From positions 1-7,494 of the forward strand of contig CAZBWN010000084.1 of NCBI GenBank assembly GCA_964495905.1: 7,494 nucleotides of DNA, in the 5' to 3' direction. The DNA is from CAJBLF01 sp964495905 (GTDB lineage Bacteria; Patescibacteriota; Gracilibacteria; Absconditabacterales; Absconditicoccaceae). Position 1 is the stretch's first letter. Each line of letters opens with the position of its first letter. A model generated the notes under the pieces. That model had not been told where the DNA came from, did not search any database, and was given only the letters and a program-made list of their open reading frames with translations. The position numbers and the translations under genes are program-made. This document shows, one piece after another, positions 6,376-7,494 of the stretch.

Positions 6376-6597
6376 TTATTTGTTTAATAACATGAATGCT
6401 ACAACTAATCCGTAGATAGCTACTGCTTCAGTCAAGGCAAGAGCCAAGATGGCAGGGATGAAATATGCTTTTGCTCCTTCAGGGTTTCTTCCCAAAGATT
6501 CCAACCGACCTTTACCGATAAGTCCTAATCCGATAGCTGCACCTAATCCGGCAAATCCAATAGCCAAACCTGCTCAAATCGTTCCTAAATTTTCCAT
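6376..6597 (-). CDS. atpE: Fo ATP synthase subunit c (rotor ring)
   Basis: Subunit c forms the membrane ring whose rotation drives F1. It has 73 residues as a helical hairpin: helix 1 rich in small residues (about 4-28), a polar loop with the conserved R-N-P (37-39), and helix 2 (about 45-71) with the ion-binding carboxylate E57 in ALTEAVAIYG. The position one residue after E57 is alanine, and the position 33 residues before it is leucine. The glutamine and serine/threonine used by sodium-type rings are therefore absent, which suggests proton coupling. The true start is ATG 6597: the first seven residues are followed by a UGA (G8) that completes the canonical IGAGLAIG opening. A standard-code caller would start at the next ATG-like codon and lose the N-terminus. 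It lies 34 nt after atpB. Confidence 0.97.
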
Positions 6598-6631
6598 AAT
6601 ATATAGTATAAAAGAATAAAAAAACTCATTA

Positions 6632-7420
6632 TTAATGACTGCTTTCTCCTGCTATCTTGAAGTATACCAATACGAGTATACTAAATACAAATGCCTGTAA
6701 GAACCCTACAAAAAGTTCGAAGCATACTACAACAAGAGGCAGTAGTACGGGAACTTTGAGGAAAGAGGTGGTTGCAAAAACAATCAACCCTAAAAGGACC
6801 ATTCCAGCAAGTATATTTCCCAATAACCTTAGAGACAATGATAATACCTTAGTCACTTCTCCTACAAATTCTATCAATCCGATAAATAATCATAAGAAGA
6901 TATCAAATATTTTTCCTAGAAAAGTACCTATGCCCGTGACTTTTGGAACGATACCCAATCCTTTATATCCTATATATTTTTGTATATAATGAATTCCATT
7001 TTTTTGAAATCAATATGCTACGGACCAAACCACACAGACAACGGCTATCGTCATATTGAAGAATACATCTGTAGATACTGGTCTGAAATAGAAATGAGAA
7101 CCTGGAATCACTAGTACGAACATATCTCCTAATAATCCTATGACATTACATCGTAATATATAGATGAAGATAAATACTATGAATTTAATGATTTTTAATG
7201 GTATGTCTCATCCTAATTCCTGGAAGAAAGATATGATTCCTTCAACACCTGTATCAATCAGGTTGGTAAATTTATTGTGAGGATTCTTTTTCCTTAGCGA
7301 TCTATATATACAGACAAATATGATAAACAGTAGAGTCCCTATTATGGAAGCTATCAGTGTCTGTGATATTGATAATCATCGGATATGTATATATTCAGGT
7401 AGGATTTTTATCTCTTCCAT
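6632..7420 (-). CDS. atpB: Fo ATP synthase subunit a (ion channel stator)
   Basis: Subunit a provides the two ion half-channels next to the c-ring. It has 262 residues, within the normal range. Hydrophobic segments lie at about 18-39, 77-98, 119-138, 176-216 and 224-257, the last two being the long tilted pair facing the ring. The essential arginine is R198 in LSLSLRLLGNILAG, and the conserved glutamine is Q242 in GFLQAF. E235 stands where E. coli has H245, as in many bacteria and mitochondria. The partner position, usually H or E (E219 in E. coli), is M207 here. Four UGA codons encode G15, G71, G137 and G177, so the standard code leaves only the C-terminal third open. The start ATG 7420 gives a hydrophilic periplasmic N-terminus before the first membrane helix. 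It is the first operon gene fully in view. Confidence 0.96.
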
Positions 7421-7456
7421 ATACGTACTTTCTTTAAATAAAAAAAAACTATCGTA

Positions 7457-7494
7457 CTAGATATTTTGTCTATCAAGCCACGTTGTAATAATTT
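7457..7494 (-). CDS. Possible C-terminal end of an upstream gene (partial)
   Basis: In one minus-strand frame the last eleven codons read IITTWLDRQNI and end at TAG 7457-7459, 36 nt before the atpB start. This spacing matches the other short gaps in the operon. A small gene of the AtpI/AtpZ type often precedes atpB, and WLDR is reminiscent of a motif in AtpZ-type proteins, but eleven residues cannot establish this. One other frame is also open and runs into the start of atpB. The call rests on position and spacing only. Confidence 0.25.
   Translation of the reverse strand, partial: IITTWLDRQNI

Noticed and set aside
755..7420. Operon decayed into pseudogene fragments by many nonsense mutations
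   Set aside because: All interruptions are UGA, none is TAA/TAG or a frameshift, the reading frame is kept from start to stop in every gene, and all catalytic residues are intact. Decay would give mixed lesions.
755..7420. UGA read as tryptophan (code 4, as in Mycoplasma) or as selenocysteine
   Set aside because: UGA falls on conserved glycines, including a P-loop where Trp or Sec would be lethal. Tryptophans in atpF and atpG use TGG, and no SECIS-like need exists at some 34 sites.
755..7420. V/A-type or N-type ATPase operon
   Set aside because: Subunits delta, epsilon and F-type alpha/beta signatures (GNRQTGKT, GGAGVGKT) with a 73-residue c-subunit identify a bacterial F-type enzyme; N-type gene order and extra genes are absent.

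Overview
The window holds a nearly complete F-type ATP synthase operon on the minus strand. A stand-alone cold-shock protein gene follows it at the left end. Read with the standard code, most of the operon looks shattered into short open frames. Every break is a UGA, the frame never shifts, and each UGA falls where the family has or readily accepts glycine. Examples are the Walker A loop of beta, the RIPSA segment of beta, the GLCGG segment of gamma and the first helix of subunit c. UGA is therefore read as glycine (translation table 25) and only TAA/TAG act as stops; I count about 34 in-frame UGA codons. That code is known from Candidatus Gracilibacteria (BD1-5/GN02) and Candidatus Absconditabacteria (SR1), so the DNA most likely comes from one of these ultra-small, reduced CPR/Patescibacteria lineages. 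The AT-rich composition and the scarcity of Shine-Dalgarno sequences fit. I cannot tell the two phyla apart from this window.

Layout, in transcription order (right to left): a possible end of an upstream gene (7457-7494), atpB (subunit a), atpE (c), atpF (b), atpH (delta), atpA (alpha), atpC (epsilon), atpG (gamma), atpD (beta), a weak terminator-like hairpin (611-633), then the csp gene with its own promoter (574-601) and a strong bidirectional terminator (274-301). Positions 1-271 contain no convincing gene but two strong inverted repeats. All eight ATP synthase subunits are present, so a full F1Fo enzyme can be built. Subunit c lacks the usual sodium ligands, suggesting proton coupling.

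The operon departs from the usual bacterial order (B-E-F-H-A-G-D-C): epsilon lies between alpha and gamma instead of after beta. Four of the seven gaps between atp genes are 31-38 nt and plain. The other three (91, 95 and 99 nt) each carry a different dyad-symmetric repeat: a compact GCAAT-type palindrome between atpF and atpH, a two-block 7-nt array between atpC and atpG, and a two-block 8-nt array between atpG and atpD that runs into the atpG stop codon. These are the most unusual non-coding structures here. No tRNA, rRNA, CRISPR array or intact insertion sequence is visible.
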